Positions 33,063 through 42,543 of a stretch of DNA of 64,000 bases are shown piece after piece (the stretch's first letter is position 1; each line of letters opens with the position of its first letter). Where the stretch lies: positions 4,693,880 through 4,757,879 of the forward strand of contig NZ_CP012700.1 of NCBI RefSeq assembly GCF_001307295.1, written 5' to 3'. This DNA is from Sphingopyxis macrogoltabida (GTDB lineage: Bacteria; Pseudomonadota; Alphaproteobacteria; Sphingomonadales; Sphingomonadaceae). The translations under genes and the position numbers were made by a program. A model generated the notes under the pieces. It was given only the letters and a program-made list of their open reading frames with translations. It was not told the DNA's origin and ran no database searches.

Positions 33063-35009
33063 CCCGAAGCCGATCGGTTGCGGCATCGCCGGGCGCGCCG
33101 CGCGTTCGCGGCGCAACCGCTCGACGAGCGTCCCATCGTCGCGGGCTCGGGCAAAACGCGCCTGCCGCGCGACGACCGCAAAGTCGCCGAGCGTCAGCCC
33201 GCCGACCCGGTCGAGCGCTGCGGGCGCCGGGCGTCCGAAGAAATGGACGAACGCCCGCCGCGCGCGCGGGGTATCGAGCGCGCGCATCTCGACCTTGAAG
33301 ACGAAGCGCCGCGCCGACGCGGGATCGAGCTTTGCCGCATGGTTGGTCGCCGCGGCGAAGGGCAGGGGATGATCCTCCATCCAGGTCAGCAGTTCGTTGA
33401 CCTGACTGACCTCCCAGCTCGCCGTTGCGCCCTGCCGGTCGGCGAGCAGCGAATCGACCTCGTCGAAGAACAGCATCGCCCCCTGCCGCCGTGCCTCGGC
33501 AAAGGCGCGCGCGATCGCTTTTTCGGTCTCGCCGACCCATTTCGACATCAGGTCCGACGCGCGCTTCATATGCAGCGGCCGTCCCAGCCGCCGGGCCAAC
33601 GCCTGCACCGCCTCGGTCTTTCCCGTCCCCGGTGCGCCGGTGAGCAGCAACGAGAAGTCGGCAGGGGCTCCCGCGCGCGTGAGCTCGGCGAACAGCGCCG
33701 GCAGGTCGGTATCGGCGGTGAGCAGGCCTTCGTCGAAGTCGCGCGGCGCGCGCGGTTCGATGTCGTGCCCGTGCATCGCGCCAAGCACCGATCCCGCAAA
33801 GCGGCTCGCGCTCGCCGGGTCGCCCGCCAGCCCCGCCGCGCGCGCGGCGACGCGGAACAGCGACGCCGCTTCGGGGGCGCGCGCCGCGAGCGCCTGCAAC
33901 GCCGGGTCGACCGCGACCGCCTCTTCGGCGCTCACCCGTGCCAGCATCGCCGGGCTGTGCGCGACGCCGGGAAAGTCCATGCGGATCGACAGGCTGAAGC
34001 GGCGCAGGATCGCGGGATCGACATCGACGATGGCGTTGGAGGTCCAGATGACCGGGACGACATTTTCCTCGAGCAAGCGGTTGACGAACAGCTTCGATCC
34101 CGACCGGTTGCGAATGCGGCCGTCCTGTTCGGCCTGCGCGTTGCCGAGCAGATCCTCCATTTCGTCGAACAGCAACAGCGCGCGCCCGCGCTTCTCCAGC
34201 GTGCGCAGCGCCAGCCGCAGCGCGGCGACGCGGTCGAACCGGGTCGGCTCGTCCCCGTCGCTGTCGGCTTCGCCGACCGCGTGCAGCGGCTCGCCGAGCG
34301 CGGCGGCGAGCGTCCGCGCGAGTTCGGTCTTGCCCGTCCCCGGCGGGCCGTGAATCAGGATATTGATCCCGCGTGCGCCGCCATCCAGCGCCCCGCGCAG
34401 AAGCGCGAGCGCGAGGTCGGCTTCGCGCCGCTGCGCCGGAAAATCGGCGAGCGCATGGCGCGCCGCCTGCCGCCGGCCGAGCAGCCCGTCGATCAGGCTT
34501 TCATGCTGCCCGGTCCTGGCGTCGAGCAGGCGCTCGAACGACCAGCAGAGGCCGAACTCGACCTTGCCCTCCTTGCTCGTCCAGCGCCCGACGAGGTCGA
34601 GCCGGACCACCTCGGCGGTGCGAATGGCGTGCGGAGCCAACTGCGTGAGCGTTCCGACGAGGGCCTCCATGTCGAGCGCCTCGGCGTCGACGAGCTTGGC
34701 GAGGCTGCGCGTCAGCGGCCCGCGCTCCATTGCGGTGACGAGCAACAGCAGCGCACGCTCTTCGGCGGCGAGGTCGAGCGCGTCGGCCAGCCGGTTCGCC
34801 TGCAACAGGCTTTCATCCGCGCGCGCATCGGGCGGCCGGACCGGAGGCCCGAGCAGCGCGGCGCGCGCGATCGTCTTGTTGTCGAACCCGAGCGCGGCGG
34901 CTCGCGCGCGGGCCCAGCCGAGCAACGCCCGGCCGGTCTTGGTCTTGCCCGGATGATCCGTGGCGATGGCGCGCGCCAGTGCGCGCGCCCAATGGCTGTC
35001 GTGCAACAT
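33021..35009 (-). CDS. twin-AAA ATPase, unknown function
   Basis: A 662-aa protein with two AAA modules. First: Walker A GPPGTGKT at 221-228, Walker B LLLFDEME near 279-285, sensor TSN. Second: Walker A GAPGTGKT at 458-465, Walker B LFFDEVD near 513-519, sensor ATN. An all-helical N-terminal region of about 190 residues has no recognised motif. The order resembles CbbX/FtsH-like AAA proteins but no protease domain or membrane helix is present. Its 3' end overlaps the desaturase-like gene by 42 bp. No partner gene lies upstream. Confidence 0.85.
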   Translation of the reverse strand: MLHDSHWARALARAIATDHPGKTKTGRALLGWARARAAALGFDNKTIARAALLGPPVRPPDARADESLLQANRLADALDLAAEERALLLLVTAMERGPLTRSLAKLVDAEALDMEALVGTLTQLAPHAIRTAEVVRLDLVGRWTSKEGKVEFGLCWSFERLLDARTGQHESLIDGLLGRRQAARHALADFPAQRREADLALALLRGALDGGARGINILIHGPPGTGKTELARTLAAALGEPLHAVGEADSDGDEPTRFDRVAALRLALRTLEKRGRALLLFDEMEDLLGNAQAEQDGRIRNRSGSKLFVNRLLEENVVPVIWTSNAIVDVDPAILRRFSLSIRMDFPGVAHSPAMLARVSAEEAVAVDPALQALAARAPEAASLFRVAARAAGLAGDPASASRFAGSVLGAMHGHDIEPRAPRDFDEGLLTADTDLPALFAELTRAGAPADFSLLLTGAPGTGKTEAVQALARRLGRPLHMKRASDLMSKWVGETEKAIARAFAEARRQGAMLFFDEVDSLLADRQGATASWEVSQVNELLTWMEDHPLPFAAATNHAAKLDPASARRFVFKVEMRALDTPRARRAFVHFFGRPAPAALDRVGGLTLGDFAVVARQARFARARDDGTLVERLRRERAARPAMPQPIGFGSDAPFGGEEAPVA

Positions 35010-35188
35010 ATATACCTGCCTGCGGCCGGCGGACGCACGGCGCCCGGCGGCAGAAGTGATGATGGCGGGTTGGAAATTGCGGCAGCGCCCGTCGCGCACC
35101 GCGTCAGGACGAACGCGCTACGACAGCGGACGGATGCCGCAGGGATTCAAACCCTGGATTATTCGGCGTTCCGACACGTCACGTCTCC

Positions 35189-35210
35189 AAAAAAGCCCGA
35201 CTCCCGGGCC
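35189..35210 (-). terminator. Rho-independent terminator of the permease/receptor operon
   Basis: Minus strand: GCCCG, 5-nt loop, CGGGC, then six T. It lies 46 bp after the permease stop codon. Confidence 0.7.
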
Positions 35211-35255
35211 AGTGGGATCGCGCCGATAGGCGATTCTGCTTCGCGGAGCAAGGTT

Positions 35256-36584
35256 TCAGGTGGCGGCGGGCCGCGCGCGCCGCATCACAAGATAGATCGG
35301 CAGGCCCGCGACGGTCATCGCCAGACTGTACAGCGTCGGCTCCAGTCCTGCGCCGTAAAAGGCCCAGCAGACATAAGCGATCCCCGCCAGCGTCAGCAGA
35401 ACGAACGCCGGCGACATGTGGAAACGCCCTTCGTTCCGGAATTTCAGCGCCGCCAGCGCGCCGATCAGGTAGAAGATGATCGTCGTCGAGGTCGTCACCA
35501 GCATCATGAAATTGAACAGTTCGGCGAGGCCGCGGCTATAATTGGCATAGACGATGAGCGTCGCGAGCATTGCGGCGAGCAACAGGCTCCAGTGCGGGAC
35601 ACCGTGCCGGTTGTCGGTCCCGAAAGCGCGTGGGACCAGGCCGCGGTGCGCGAGGTCGCGCGGCAGCTCGCCGGCCAGCAGGACAAAGCCGTTGAGCGCG
35701 CCGAGCGCCGCTACGGCCGCCAGGACGGCTGCGGCGGTGCCTGCCTCGGGGCCAATGAAATGGCTAAAAAAAGTGGGGAAGGGCGCGATCGACGCGGCGA
35801 CCACCTCCGACGGGAGCAGCATCGTGACCGCGGTGCAGGCGAGCAGATAGAGCAGGCCCGTCGCGACCATGCCGATCATCGTTGCGCGCGGCACGGTACG
35901 CTCGGGATCCGATACCCGGTCGCCCGCTGCCAGCGCGCTTTCAAAACCCAATAGCGCAAACAGGGTGAAGGTCGCGGCATGGCCGATGCCTGCCAGACTG
36001 ACCGGCTCGGTGCCCTGCATCGACGGCAATGCGCTGTCTCCGGCCGCGAGCCACCACAGCGCGATGGCGATCGCGCCGAACAGCAGCAGCAGTTTCAGGA
36101 TCAGCGTCACGACTTGCATCCCGCCCGCCTTGCGGACGCCGAGCAGGTTGACGAAGGTGAAGAACCATACGAAGGCGATGGCGAGCAGCGCCGCTGCCGA
36201 CCCGCCGCCGTTCAGCGACGGATAGATGATCGCAAGATTGCGGACGGCCGCGACCGCCAGCGTCGCGTTGGTCACCCAACAACTGATCCAAAAGCTCCAG
36301 GCCACGACAAAACCCGTCGCGGGGCCGAACGCCGCCGCCGCATAGGTGTAGGCACCGCAGCCACCCGGCAGATATCGCGCGAGGCGTGCGAAGACCAGCG
36401 CGAGGCACAGCGTGCCCCCGATGGTCGCGAGCCAGCCGAGCGCGGCATTCCAGCCGAGCGGTGCCAGCGAGCTGGGCAGGAGGAACACGCCCGAGCCGAT
36501 CATGTTGCCCATGACCAGCGCAACGCACATCAAAAGGCCGAGCTTTTCGCCCGGCCTTTCGCTGTTGGCGACGGTGGAACTCAC
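35256..36584 (-). CDS. APC-family amino-acid permease
   Basis: A 442-aa inner-membrane transporter with about 12 helices. The first helix carries GNMIGSGVFLLPSSLAPLG, the Gly-rich unwound substrate site of the APC fold, and ALLGFESALAAGDRVSDPERTVPRAT is the helix-6 region. Substrate is probably an amino acid or amine. It lies 4 bp after the stop of a TonB receptor gene, so the pair could form an outer- plus inner-membrane import route for one nitrogenous compound (inference). Confidence 0.92.
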   Translation of the reverse strand: MSSTVANSERPGEKLGLLMCVALVMGNMIGSGVFLLPSSLAPLGWNAALGWLATIGGTLCLALVFARLARYLPGGCGAYTYAAAAFGPATGFVVAWSFWISCWVTNATLAVAAVRNLAIIYPSLNGGGSAAALLAIAFVWFFTFVNLLGVRKAGGMQVVTLILKLLLLFGAIAIALWWLAAGDSALPSMQGTEPVSLAGIGHAATFTLFALLGFESALAAGDRVSDPERTVPRATMIGMVATGLLYLLACTAVTMLLPSEVVAASIAPFPTFFSHFIGPEAGTAAAVLAAVAALGALNGFVLLAGELPRDLAHRGLVPRAFGTDNRHGVPHWSLLLAAMLATLIVYANYSRGLAELFNFMMLVTTSTTIIFYLIGALAALKFRNEGRFHMSPAFVLLTLAGIAYVCWAFYGAGLEPTLYSLAMTVAGLPIYLVMRRARPAAT

Positions 36585-36588
36585 CCGA

Positions 36589-39078
36589 TCAGAACTTGGC
36601 GCCCAGCCGCGCCCCGAAGGTCTGGGGCGTGCTCACCAGCACCTGCGGCCTGCCGTCGCACTGGCCGCAGTTCGAATAGCGCGCCAGCTGGGCGCGTTCG
36701 TCGAAGGCGTTCTGCAGGAACAGCTCGAAGCTGTACATGCTCCAGTCGAAGCCAACCGCGAAGTCGACCGTCGTCGATCCCTTGATCCGCCCGAGCGCAT
36801 TCGCCGTCGCGACGCGGATGTCGGGAGTCGCCGAACTGCGATGCGCGATCACCGATTGCAGGTGCAATTCGCCCGGACCCACCGGGAAAGCATAGCGCAC
36901 CGTTGCGTTGCCGTTGAATTTCGGCGTCACCGGCAATCGTGTACCCGCCGGGGCGGCAATCGAATTGCCGGCATCGGTACATTGATAGGTCGGATCGTCG
37001 ATGTCGCAGAGATTATTTTTGGTCTTGGCATCGGTGTAGGAGGCCGCAGCGGTGATCGTCAGGCCCTGGGTCGGCCGGATGTTGACGTCGGCCTCGACGC
37101 CGCGAATGCGGGCATTCGGTCCGTTGTGGATTTCGGTGAAGCTGTTTTCGCCGAGGAAGGAGAATTGGAACCGCTTCCATTCCTGCTGATAGATGGCGGC
37201 GTTGAACCGCACCAGCCCGTCGGCGAGCGTCGATTTGAAGCCGATCTCGTAATTGGTCAGGAAGTCGGCGGCATAGGGCGCGATCGTCGAGCGGCGGTTG
37301 ATCCCGCCGGGGCGGAAACCGCGCGACCAGGTACCATAGACCATCAGGTCGTCGTTGGGCTTCCACGTCAGATTGAGCCGGTGGGTGAAGCCCGTGTCCT
37401 TCGTCCGCTTCGGGACCAGCTTGCCATCCACATAGTCGGCAAGGTTGGTGCACGGCCCGCCGGGAACGACGGCCGGCAAAAGCTCGCGCGAACTGCTGTA
37501 GGTGTCGGTGTCGCGGTCGTAGAGGCGCTCGCCTGCCGTGGTGTAGCATTGCGCGACGCCCGTCCGGTTGCTGCCCGCGGCGTTGGGCGGCGAATCCTCG
37601 AAACCGTTGCCGGGATTGCGCCCGAAGCCGAAGAAACCGATCAGACTGTTGTCGAACTTGTAATAGCGGCCGCCGCCGGTCAGTGTCAGCGTCGGGGTGA
37701 TGTCGAAACTCGCCTCGCCGAACGCGGCATAGTCGCGGTCGACGCGCTTTTGCAGGGTCAACCACAGCGTGCCGGGGCGGCCGTTGACCGACAGATCGTC
37801 GGCAAGGCCGGGAATCTTGTAATCCTGGAAAATCCGGTTGCTCTGGCGCTGGTAGAACAGCCCGGCAACGACGCGGAAACGCTCGTCCTGCGGCGACGAA
37901 ATGCGCAATTCCTGGCTCAGCTTGCGGAAATGGTCGGTACCGATGATGAACTGGCGCGGGTCGATGGTGTTGCCCGCATTGTCCTGGATATAGAAATAGC
38001 CGGCCAGCCCGCCATAATCGGCATAGAGTGCGTCATAGGCTTCGGAATAGTCGGTGTAATCGTTGATCTGATACGCTTTGCGGTCGAGATAGGCGCCCGC
38101 GTAGGTGAGGTCGAAATTGCCGATCTTGCCCTCGATCGTCAGCGCCGCCTGGATGAATTTGTCGGTGCGCTTGTCGGGATAGAAGCGCTGCGTCTGCAAA
38201 TCGCCGACGCGCGGATCCTGCGAGAAGGTGCCGTTGCTCTTCTGCTTCTGATAGAGGACGGTCGGGGTGACGGTCCAATTGTCGTCAAGATCGACCTTCA
38301 GCGCGGCGCGGCCGCCATAGATTTCGGCGTCGTTGAAATTCTTTTTGACGAAATCGTCGTTGTCCACCGTGATCCCGCCGGGGTTCGGCAGGAACGAGCG
38401 GGTGCCGGGGACATTGTCGATATAGCCGGCGTCCTTCTGGTACCAGCCGACGATACGCACCGCCGCCATCTCGCTGATCGGTGCGTTGATCATGCCTTCG
38501 AGCCGGCCGCCCATGCCGCCGCTCTTGACCGTGTTGAGTTCGCCGTCGACGCGGCCTTCGAAGCCCGAGGTGTCGGGCTTGTTGGTGATGATGCGGATCG
38601 TCCCCGCCTGCGACGAGGCGCCGTAGAGCGTGCCCTGCGGCCCCGCGAGCGATTCGATGCGGGCGATGTCATAGACATGGACGTCGAGCGTGCCGCCGAT
38701 CGTCGTCACCGGCTGTTCGTCGAGATAGACGCCGACGCTGGGCAGCGAGCCCGAATGGTTGCCGTCGCCGCCGCTGGCGACGCCGCGCATATAGACGGTG
38801 GTGACGCCCGGCTGGCTCGACTGGAAGGAGACGCTGGGCAGGAGTTTCGAAAAGTCCTGGAAATTGGCGACGTTGAGCTGGTCGAGCTTGCGCGTTCCCA
38901 GCGCCTGGATGCTGATCGGCACATCCTGAAGATTCTCTTCGCGCTTTTGCGCGGTGACGACGATTTCGTCGTCATTTCCGGTATCGGCGGCTTCCTGCGC
39001 GAGGAGCGGTGTGGACGACAGGACGCTGCTGGACAGCGATGTCAAGAGCAAAGCGCGGCAAGAAAAACGTACCGACAT
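36589..39078 (-). CDS. TonB-dependent receptor
   Basis: An 829-aa outer-membrane receptor: signal peptide (to about LLAQ), TonB-box region DDEIVVTAQKREENLQDVPISIQAL, plug with RIESLAGPQGTLYGASSQAGTIRIITNKPD, then a 22-strand barrel ending in Phe. There is no STN domain, unlike the receptor at 12514. It is first gene of a pair with the APC permease, 4 bp apart. A GGGGG tract precedes the ATG. The ligand is unknown; association with the permease favours a nitrogenous or peptide-like compound over a siderophore (inference). Confidence 0.93.
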   Translation of the reverse strand: MSVRFSCRALLLTSLSSSVLSSTPLLAQEAADTGNDDEIVVTAQKREENLQDVPISIQALGTRKLDQLNVANFQDFSKLLPSVSFQSSQPGVTTVYMRGVASGGDGNHSGSLPSVGVYLDEQPVTTIGGTLDVHVYDIARIESLAGPQGTLYGASSQAGTIRIITNKPDTSGFEGRVDGELNTVKSGGMGGRLEGMINAPISEMAAVRIVGWYQKDAGYIDNVPGTRSFLPNPGGITVDNDDFVKKNFNDAEIYGGRAALKVDLDDNWTVTPTVLYQKQKSNGTFSQDPRVGDLQTQRFYPDKRTDKFIQAALTIEGKIGNFDLTYAGAYLDRKAYQINDYTDYSEAYDALYADYGGLAGYFYIQDNAGNTIDPRQFIIGTDHFRKLSQELRISSPQDERFRVVAGLFYQRQSNRIFQDYKIPGLADDLSVNGRPGTLWLTLQKRVDRDYAAFGEASFDITPTLTLTGGGRYYKFDNSLIGFFGFGRNPGNGFEDSPPNAAGSNRTGVAQCYTTAGERLYDRDTDTYSSSRELLPAVVPGGPCTNLADYVDGKLVPKRTKDTGFTHRLNLTWKPNDDLMVYGTWSRGFRPGGINRRSTIAPYAADFLTNYEIGFKSTLADGLVRFNAAIYQQEWKRFQFSFLGENSFTEIHNGPNARIRGVEADVNIRPTQGLTITAAASYTDAKTKNNLCDIDDPTYQCTDAGNSIAAPAGTRLPVTPKFNGNATVRYAFPVGPGELHLQSVIAHRSSATPDIRVATANALGRIKGSTTVDFAVGFDWSMYSFELFLQNAFDERAQLARYSNCGQCDGRPQVLVSTPQTFGARLGAKF

Positions 39079-39261
39079 AATATCCCCCTGCTGACCGCGC
39101 GCCGATGGTCCAGCGTCGCGACAGGGGCGAGGTTTCAACTATTTCGGGCCGTCGTCAATCGACGCTGAAGGTTCGGACGGAGGGCGCGGGCGGTTTCCGG
39201 TGCAACTATGACAAAATTGCCACAATCGGTGCCGATACCCGCGCCGACGCACACAAGGATG

Positions 39262-40860
39262 CTAGGGTGCGTCCGGATATTGCGCGAGAATGGGGCCCAG
39301 CGCATCTTTCAGCGGCTGGAGCCACGGCTCCATCATTCGCCATTGGCCGACGCCGTCGCTGTTGATCGGGCGCCGCACCTGTTCCGAGCTCGCGGTGCGC
39401 ACCGCGCGCGCGTTGGTATGGAAGGCGAGGCACGCTTCCTCGAAAGGCAGGCCGAGATAAGCGAGCAGCGCGCGCACTTCGCCCTCAAGGTCGTCGATCA
39501 GCCGTTCGTGGATGACGCGGTGGATGCGGCCGGGCAGCACGGCGTCGAAATGACCCGCCAGATCGACATAGTCGGCATAATAGCGCCCCATGTCGGTGAG
39601 GCTGTAACTGAAGAGCTGACCGCGCGCGAAATGCTGTTTGAAGTTGGAAAAACAGCAGTCCAGCGGATGGCGGCGCGCGTCGATGATCTTCGCGTTCGGC
39701 AGGATCAGGTGGATGAAGCCGATGTGCAGCCAGTTGTTCGGCAGCTTGTCGATATAGAAGGGCTTGCCGCTTTTGCGCTGGACCTGCGTGTCGCGCAGAT
39801 ATTCCTCGCTGAGCGCGCGGGCGTCGGCGGCCGACAGCCTGGCGATCCCGCCGGCGTTGCGCGCCTTCATCGCGAGCTTGGGGATGTCGGGCAGTTCCAT
39901 CGTGCCTTCGACCAGCGAATGGCTCGCCAATATCTGTTCGATCAGCGTCGATCCGGCGCGCGGCATGCCGACGATGAAGATCGGATCGGGCGCCTCGGCG
40001 CCGAAGTCGCGGCGCGCCGCGAAGAAATCGAGGGAATAAAGTTCCTTGGCATGGTCGACCGCGGCGCGCGTCTGATCGGCGTCATAGTCGATCAGCGCCT
40101 TGCGGAGTGCATTGCCCTCGGCATAGTGGCCGAACGCCGCCTCGGCCTGCTTGCGGTCTTCATGGGCCTTGCCGAGCGCAAAATGGAGATGGAAGCGGTC
40201 CTCGGCGGCGAGATCGTCGCGGGCGAGCGCGGCCAGCATCGCCGTGACGTCGGCATCGTCGAAGGCGACGGTCTTGAGGTTGGCGAGACTCCACCAGACC
40301 TCGCCGAGCGCGGGCGCCAGCGACAGCGCGCGGCGATAGGCGGCGACCGCGTCGGCTTGGCGACCGACCGTCTTCAGCATATGCGCGTAGGACATCCAGA
40401 TTTTCGGCTGTCTGGTCGCGGTGGCGAGGATCTGCTCATAAAGCTCGAGCGCCTCGTCGAATTCGCCGACGCGTCCCAGCGCCGCGGCCTTGAGATTGGC
40501 ATTGCCGAGGTTGCCGGGATCGACGCGTTGCAGATGCTCGAGCTCCGCGACCGCTTCGGCGGAGCGGCCTTGGCGGTGGAGTACCGTAGCAAGGTTCGAG
40601 CGCGCGGCGAGGAAATCGGGAGCGATTTCGAGCGCCCGCCTGAGCAGATTTTCGGCATCGCGATAGCGCTCGATCCGGCCTGCGAGTTCGGCGAGCATGC
40701 GGATCGCGGCGACGTCAAACGGGTCGCGCTTCAGCCGCGCCTTCAGGAGCGGCTCGGCGTCGTGGAGCCGCCCCTCGTACAGCGCGAGCGCGGCCTCCAG
40801 CATCTCGGGATCGGCCTGCCCCCGCGCGATCGCTTGCTGCGCCGGATCGAGCGTCGCCAA
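39262..40860 (-). CDS. TPR-repeat sulfotransferase family protein
   Basis: A 532-aa two-part protein. The N-terminal about 240 residues are TPR-like helices (IAIRMLAELAGRIERYRDAENLLRRALEIAPDFLAARSNLA and following). The C-terminal half is a sulfotransferase fold with PAPS loop PIFIVGMPRAGSTLIEQILASHS and the KIIDARRHPLDCCFSNFKQ segment for the 3'-phosphate. Substrate may be protein or glycan. It starts 2 bp after the stop of the DsbA-like gene and is the last gene of the BepA-DsbA-sulfotransferase run. Confidence 0.9.
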   Translation of the reverse strand: MATLDPAQQAIARGQADPEMLEAALALYEGRLHDAEPLLKARLKRDPFDVAAIRMLAELAGRIERYRDAENLLRRALEIAPDFLAARSNLATVLHRQGRSAEAVAELEHLQRVDPGNLGNANLKAAALGRVGEFDEALELYEQILATATRQPKIWMSYAHMLKTVGRQADAVAAYRRALSLAPALGEVWWSLANLKTVAFDDADVTAMLAALARDDLAAEDRFHLHFALGKAHEDRKQAEAAFGHYAEGNALRKALIDYDADQTRAAVDHAKELYSLDFFAARRDFGAEAPDPIFIVGMPRAGSTLIEQILASHSLVEGTMELPDIPKLAMKARNAGGIARLSAADARALSEEYLRDTQVQRKSGKPFYIDKLPNNWLHIGFIHLILPNAKIIDARRHPLDCCFSNFKQHFARGQLFSYSLTDMGRYYADYVDLAGHFDAVLPGRIHRVIHERLIDDLEGEVRALLAYLGLPFEEACLAFHTNARAVRTASSEQVRRPINSDGVGQWRMMEPWLQPLKDALGPILAQYPDAP

Positions 40861-40862
40861 GC

Positions 40863-42488
40863 TCAGCCCTTCGCCTTGCGCGCCTTGGCGATCGCCTGCC
40901 GCAGCGCGTCATAGCCGACCTGGCCCTGGAAAAGCTGGTCGCCGACGACCCAGGTCGGGGTGGCGTTGAGCTGGAGCTGCGTCGCGATCGCGAGGTTGCT
41001 GTCGAGTTCGCGCTGGAACAGCGCCTCGTTCGCGGTCGCGTCGGCGCTGCCGTCGGTGACCACGCCGACCTTTTCGGCGGCCGCCGCGATCGCCGCCTTG
41101 TCGAGCGACGGGCTGGCGAACATCGCGTGGTGGAAGGCATCATATTTGCCCTGCCGCGCCGCGGCGAGCGCCATCAGCGCCGCATCGCGGCTTTGCGGGG
41201 CGATGATCGGCAGTTCGCGGAAAACGACCTTCAGCCGCTTGTCCTCGCGGATCAGCCGGTCGACGTCGGGCACACTCGCGCGGCAGAAGCCGCAGGCATA
41301 GTCGGTGAACACGACGAGGGTGACGTCGCCATTGGCATTCCCCGCCCATGCGCCGGCATAAGGCTTTTCGAGCGCCGGGCGGATCGCGTCGACTGCCTTG
41401 GCCACTTCGCGGCCGCGCTGCGCTTCGAGCGCTTCGGGAATGATCTGCGGGTTCGCCTTGATATAGTCGGCAACGATCGTTTCGACCTCGCTCTTGCCCA
41501 GTCCGCCGCCGAAGCGGCCGCCGAGCCAGAAGGCGAAGGCGAGGAGGACGATGCCCGCCAGCGCGACAAGCCCCGTCCGTCCGGACACTCCATCCATTCC
41601 CGTCCCCCTGACTTGCGGCAATTTCGATGCCGCCATCGCCTTGCTGGCGGCCGGTTTCGCGGCGGGGCGCACATGCGGCGTGCGGTCGTCGGCGTCGGGC
41701 GCCGCGGCCGCGCTTTTGACGTCCTTCGCCGGTGCAGGCGCGGGCGCCAGCGCCGGTTCGCTGGCGAACAGCGGCAGGTCGGGGGCGGCCGGCGCCGCAG
41801 GCTCGGCGGCGCGCGCCGCAGCTTCTTCGCGGGCGAGCAATTGTTCGAGCCCCGACGGCGGCGGCGCGGGCTCTTCGCGCGGGGCGGGGCGCAGCTTGGT
41901 CGCGGCTTCGCCGATGCTGCCGATGAGGCTTTCGCTGCCCGCTTTCGCGGCCTGCTCGATCCCGGCCTTGGTCTTCCCGGCGACCTCGCCGAGTCCGCGG
42001 CCGGCGTCGCTCGAAATTTTGGCGACCTTTTCGCCGAGCGCCATCTTCTGCCACGCTTGGCTGCCGGTATCGGCAGTCGCCCGCGCGGCGCGCGCCGAGC
42101 CTTTGCCGATCGCGCGGGCGGTGCGGCCGGCGGCGCGGCCGCTGCGTTCGGCGAGTTCGCGCGAGCGTCGCGGGATTTCCATCGCCTCGACGCGCGCCGG
42201 GATGTCGGCGCGGTCGCCGACGCGGATCGTCCAGTCGGCAAAGGCGCCGGCGCCGGTGCGGATCGCCTGCCACAGGCTCGCGGCGCCGGCTTTCAGATGA
42301 TCGGCGGTCGCGGCCTCGCGCGCCGGACGCTCGCGGGCCGGATATTGGGTCAGGTCGATGCCGACCGGCGGCACGTCCTTCGGCTTCGCGAGGCCGGCGT
42401 CGGGCTCGGGCGGCGCGCCGTGCGGCGCGGCACCCGGCGCCGGGTCGCGCAGCCACGGCTGGTAATAATCGTCCTTCTTGTCAGTCAC
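40863..42488 (-). CDS. DsbA-family thiol oxidoreductase with long N-terminal extension
   Basis: A 541-aa protein. Residues 1-300 are a hydrophilic Ala/Glu/Pro-rich region with amphipathic helices (for example 105-200); 305-322 is a single transmembrane helix; 333-541 is a periplasmic DsbA-like thioredoxin domain with CGFC at 399-402 and cis-Pro in NATPTW. The N-terminus would be cytoplasmic, unusual for this family, where a signal peptide or short anchor is normal. The middle gene of an operon between the BepA-like protease and the sulfotransferase; likely role disulfide exchange in envelope proteins. Confidence 0.87.
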   Translation of the reverse strand: MTDKKDDYYQPWLRDPAPGAAPHGAPPEPDAGLAKPKDVPPVGIDLTQYPARERPAREAATADHLKAGAASLWQAIRTGAGAFADWTIRVGDRADIPARVEAMEIPRRSRELAERSGRAAGRTARAIGKGSARAARATADTGSQAWQKMALGEKVAKISSDAGRGLGEVAGKTKAGIEQAAKAGSESLIGSIGEAATKLRPAPREEPAPPPSGLEQLLAREEAAARAAEPAAPAAPDLPLFASEPALAPAPAPAKDVKSAAAAPDADDRTPHVRPAAKPAASKAMAASKLPQVRGTGMDGVSGRTGLVALAGIVLLAFAFWLGGRFGGGLGKSEVETIVADYIKANPQIIPEALEAQRGREVAKAVDAIRPALEKPYAGAWAGNANGDVTLVVFTDYACGFCRASVPDVDRLIREDKRLKVVFRELPIIAPQSRDAALMALAAARQGKYDAFHHAMFASPSLDKAAIAAAAEKVGVVTDGSADATANEALFQRELDSNLAIATQLQLNATPTWVVGDQLFQGQVGYDALRQAIAKARKAKG

Positions 42489-42543
42489 TTGTCGCCCTTA
42501 TGCATCGATATCCGCGATGCTTCCCCATATTCTTCACGCGAAT

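Noticed and set aside
35140..35156. tRNA-like T-arm (minus strand GGGTTTGAATCCC within CCAGGG..CCCTGC)
   Set aside because: No acceptor, D-arm or anticodon arm can be folded around it and the canonical TTCGAAT loop reads TTTGAAT; it is probably chance or a relic.
33078..35954. 958-codon plus-strand open frame antisense to the AAA ATPase and permease
   Set aside because: Arg/Gln-rich and of no recognisable family; a shadow of the true genes on the minus strand.
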